NCBI GenBank assembly: GCA_964636275.1
Contig: CAZWRN010000041.1
Coordinates: forward strand, 1-7,760
Source of the DNA: CAZWRN01 sp964636275
GTDB lineage: Bacteria; Patescibacteriota; Microgenomatia; Daviesbacterales; UBA10151
Direction of reading: 5' to 3'
DNA length: 7,760 nucleotides
A model generated the notes under the pieces. The model was not told the DNA's origin. It did no database searches and worked only from the letters and a program-made list of their open reading frames with translations. Each line of letters starts with the position of its first letter. The stretch's first letter is position 1. Positions 5,974 to 7,760 of this stretch are shown one piece after another. Made by a program: the position numbers and the translations under genes.

Positions 5974-6095
5974 AAATTCTAAATTCTAAATTCTAAATAA
6001 ATTCAAAACTCCATAATTAGAATTAAATTTTGTCCTAAATTTCTTTTTTAGAATTTAGATATTGTCTAGAGTTTAGAGCTTAGGATTTAGAGTTT
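5974..6095. repeat. Palindromic intergenic element 3, heptad arms of type AAnnnCT, overlapping the gyrA stop codon
   Basis: The left arm has three identical words AAATTCT (5974-5994) followed by AAATAAATTC. The reverse complement of the right arm (6061-6095) reads four AAnnnCT words (AAACTCT and AAATCCT first) and then AGACAAT. The first 24 positions agree at 20 between arms, and three of the four mismatches are T opposite G (wobble if the plus strand were RNA). An inner hairpin of 7 bp (6035-6041 with 6052-6058) lies in the A/T-rich centre. The outer edge of the right arm overlaps the gyrA stop codon (6094-6096) by two bases. It could act as a terminator or mRNA 3' end for gyrA, but neither arm is followed by a clear U-tract. 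Confidence 0.75.
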
Positions 6096-7760
6096 ATTTA
6101 GCTGGCTCAACATTAGCGTCTGGTGCATCCGGTGTCTGTTCTTTTGAAGATACGACTGTGGCTGCTGCCACCTGCTCACCTTCCCTCATACGCATCAGTA
6201 TCACCCCCTGGGTTTGCCTCTGCAAGGTAGGAACATCTTTCAAGTTGAGTTTGATTAGCTGTCCTTTATTACTGGTGAGTACCAACATATCATCTTCTGG
6301 TTTGACTAGCTGGGCGGTAACAATTTTGCCAGTTTTAGGTGTCACCTGTGCCGCTTTAATTCCCGTGCCACCTCTTCCCTGTCTCTTCCAGGCACTGATC
6401 GGAGTCTTTTTACCCAGACCATTTTGCATGATCACCAAAACTGTCCCATTGGTATCGCTGACCAAGTTCATGGATACAACTTCATCATTTTTACCCAGCA
6501 TCACTCCCCTCACACCAGATGTATCACGGTGAGTTGGACGCACTTGAGACTCTGGGAAACGAATTGATTGACCTTCATAAGAGACAATAATGACATCATC
6601 ATCACCCTTGGTTGGAACAACCCATTTTAAGGTGTCCCCTGAATCAAGTTTGATTGAAATCAAACCATTTTTTCGAATATTGGCATACTCTTCAATAGCT
6701 GTCTTTTTGACATTCCCTTTCATAGTACACATAAAGAGGTATTTAATATCATCTTTACCCCGAGTGGTCAGAATAGCAGTGATTTTCTCACCCTGATCGA
6801 TGTTGATCAGATTGACGATAGCCTGACCTTTAGCCGTACGTGAGGCTTCTGGGACTTCCCAGACTTTGAGCTGAAATACCCGACCCTTATCTGTAAAATA
6901 CAAAATATTATCTAGAGTTCGGGTGTAAAAAATATGACTGACGGCATCCTCTTCTTTGGTCGTAATCCCAGAAACCCCTTTACCACCTCGAGCCTGGGTA
7001 CGGAAAGTTGCTGGAGCCTGACGTTTAACATAGCCTCCCTGAGTCACTGTAACAATAGTTGCTTCATCAGCTACCAGATCTTCCTCTGAAAATTCACCAA
7101 CTTTTTGTTTATAGACCCTGGTACGTCTGTCATCAATGTATTTATCGCGGATCTTTTGCTGTTCTTCCCGCACCACTTTCAAAATCTTCTCCGGATGAGC
7201 CAGCAGATCTTCCAGATAGGCGATCATCTCACGGACAAGTTTTAGCTCTTCTTCAATCTTTAATCTTTCCAAAGCTGCTAGTCTTCGAAGCTGCATATCT
7301 AAAATTGCTGTTGCCTGGATCGTGGAAAGATCGAATTTAGCCATTAAATTGGTTCTAGCCGTATCTGAATCTTTACTTTCACGAATGATTTTAATTACCG
7401 CATCAATATTGTCCACGGCAATTTTCAATCCTTCTAAAATATGTTCACGGGCTTTGTATTCTCGTAGTTCAAATTCAGCTCTTCTTCTGACTATCACCTG
7501 CCGATGTGACACAAACTCTTCCAGAATTCGTTTAAGATTCATCAGATGCGGTACACCATCGGCCAGTGCCACCATATTGACGTTAAAAACGTTTTGCATG
7601 GCTGTATGTTTGTATAGATTGTTTAATACAGATTGTGGCTTGGCATCTCTTTTGAGCTCTATCACTATCCGCATACCTCTTCTGTCTGATTCATCACGTA
7701 AATCGGCGATGCCATCAATTTTCTTATCTTTGACCAGATCAGCAATTTTGGCTATCAAGA
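6094..7760 (-). CDS. gyrA: DNA gyrase subunit A, C-terminal part (5' end outside the window)
   Basis: This is the C-terminal ~554 residues of GyrA, the DNA-cleaving and wrapping subunit of the type II topoisomerase that introduces negative supercoils. The catalytic Tyr and quinolone region lie beyond the window. The first in-window codon that could be read as a start is an internal TTG Leu (compare 'LIEKIAELV' in E. coli), not a true start. Visible parts, numbered from that codon: end of the tower/coiled-coil region and dimer gate (~1-215, with 'DESDRRGMRIVIELKRDA', 'LNNLYKHT', 'NMVAL' and 'AILDMQLRRLAALE'), then a six-bladed beta-pinwheel (~228-535). The GyrA-box is QARGGKG (255-261; canonical QRRGGKG), supporting gyrase rather than ParC. 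A second box-like motif, QGRGGTG (460-466), lies in a later blade. The tail (~537-554) is short and only mildly acidic. The E. coli-type insertion in the coiled-coil region is absent. Stop is TAA. Confidence 0.96.
   Translation of the reverse strand, partial: LIAKIADLVKDKKIDGIADLRDESDRRGMRIVIELKRDAKPQSVLNNLYKHTAMQNVFNVNMVALADGVPHLMNLKRILEEFVSHRQVIVRRRAEFELREYKAREHILEGLKIAVDNIDAVIKIIRESKDSDTARTNLMAKFDLSTIQATAILDMQLRRLAALERLKIEEELKLVREMIAYLEDLLAHPEKILKVVREEQQKIRDKYIDDRRTRVYKQKVGEFSEEDLVADEATIVTVTQGGYVKRQAPATFRTQARGGKGVSGITTKEEDAVSHIFYTRTLDNILYFTDKGRVFQLKVWEVPEASRTAKGQAIVNLINIDQGEKITAILTTRGKDDIKYLFMCTMKGNVKKTAIEEYANIRKNGLISIKLDSGDTLKWVVPTKGDDDVIIVSYEGQSIRFPESQVRPTHRDTSGVRGVMLGKNDEVVSMNLVSDTNGTVLVIMQNGLGKKTPISAWKRQGRGGTGIKAAQVTPKTGKIVTAQLVKPEDDMLVLTSNKGQLIKLNLKDVPTLQRQTQGVILMRMREGEQVAAATVVSSKEQTPDAPDANVEPAK

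Noticed and set aside
51..7760. Possible TGA reassignment, because all seven genes stop with TAA or TAG
   Set aside because: No in-frame TGA occurs in any gene, glycines are written as GGN, and the proteins are full length under the standard code; seven stops are too few to judge.

Overview
The window is an AT-rich, gene-dense bacterial segment with seven protein genes, no RNA genes and no recognisable transposase. The style suggests a candidate-phylum (Patescibacteria/CPR, perhaps Microgenomates-like) genome. The genes are compact, there is a lone Xer-type recombinase, a small four-helix YvlD-type membrane protein and a small orphan membrane protein, Shine-Dalgarno sites are missing in front of the starts, and there are low-complexity AT-rich intergenic spacers. 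This assignment is an inference from style; no rRNA or ribosomal protein is present to settle it.

Layout. Plus strand: a secreted cohesin-like surface protein with a C-terminal LPEAG plus membrane anchor (51-749), then a tyrosine recombinase (784-1725). Minus strand: a PF04020-type four-helix membrane protein (1738-2085), convergent with the recombinase. A 2086-2360 spacer holds two palindromic heptad-repeat elements and divergent promoters. Plus strand: a SERCA-like P-type Ca2+ ATPase (2361-4736). Minus strand: endonuclease IV (4792-5664), a 79-residue two-helix membrane protein (5696-5935), a third heptad-repeat palindrome (5974-6095), and the C-terminal part of GyrA (6094 to the window edge).

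The genes do not form one pathway. They are a mix of housekeeping (gyrase, AP endonuclease, Xer recombinase), ion transport and envelope functions, mostly transcribed as single genes from their own promoters.

Two features stand out beyond the genes. First, four genes carry an extended -10 box (TGnTAnnnT) exactly 6 nt before the ATG, and a fifth has TATAAT 9 nt before it. None has a Shine-Dalgarno, so the predicted transcription starts fall on or within about 3 nt of the start codon: a consistent leaderless architecture. Second, three intergenic spacers carry imperfect inverted repeats whose arms are built of 7-bp words (AAATTCG-like, AATGTCT-like and AAATTCT-like). The word differs between elements but is shared by the two arms of each element, and a possible fourth is cut by the left window edge. 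These look like one family of palindromic intergenic elements, and one of them appears to supply promoter -35 boxes.
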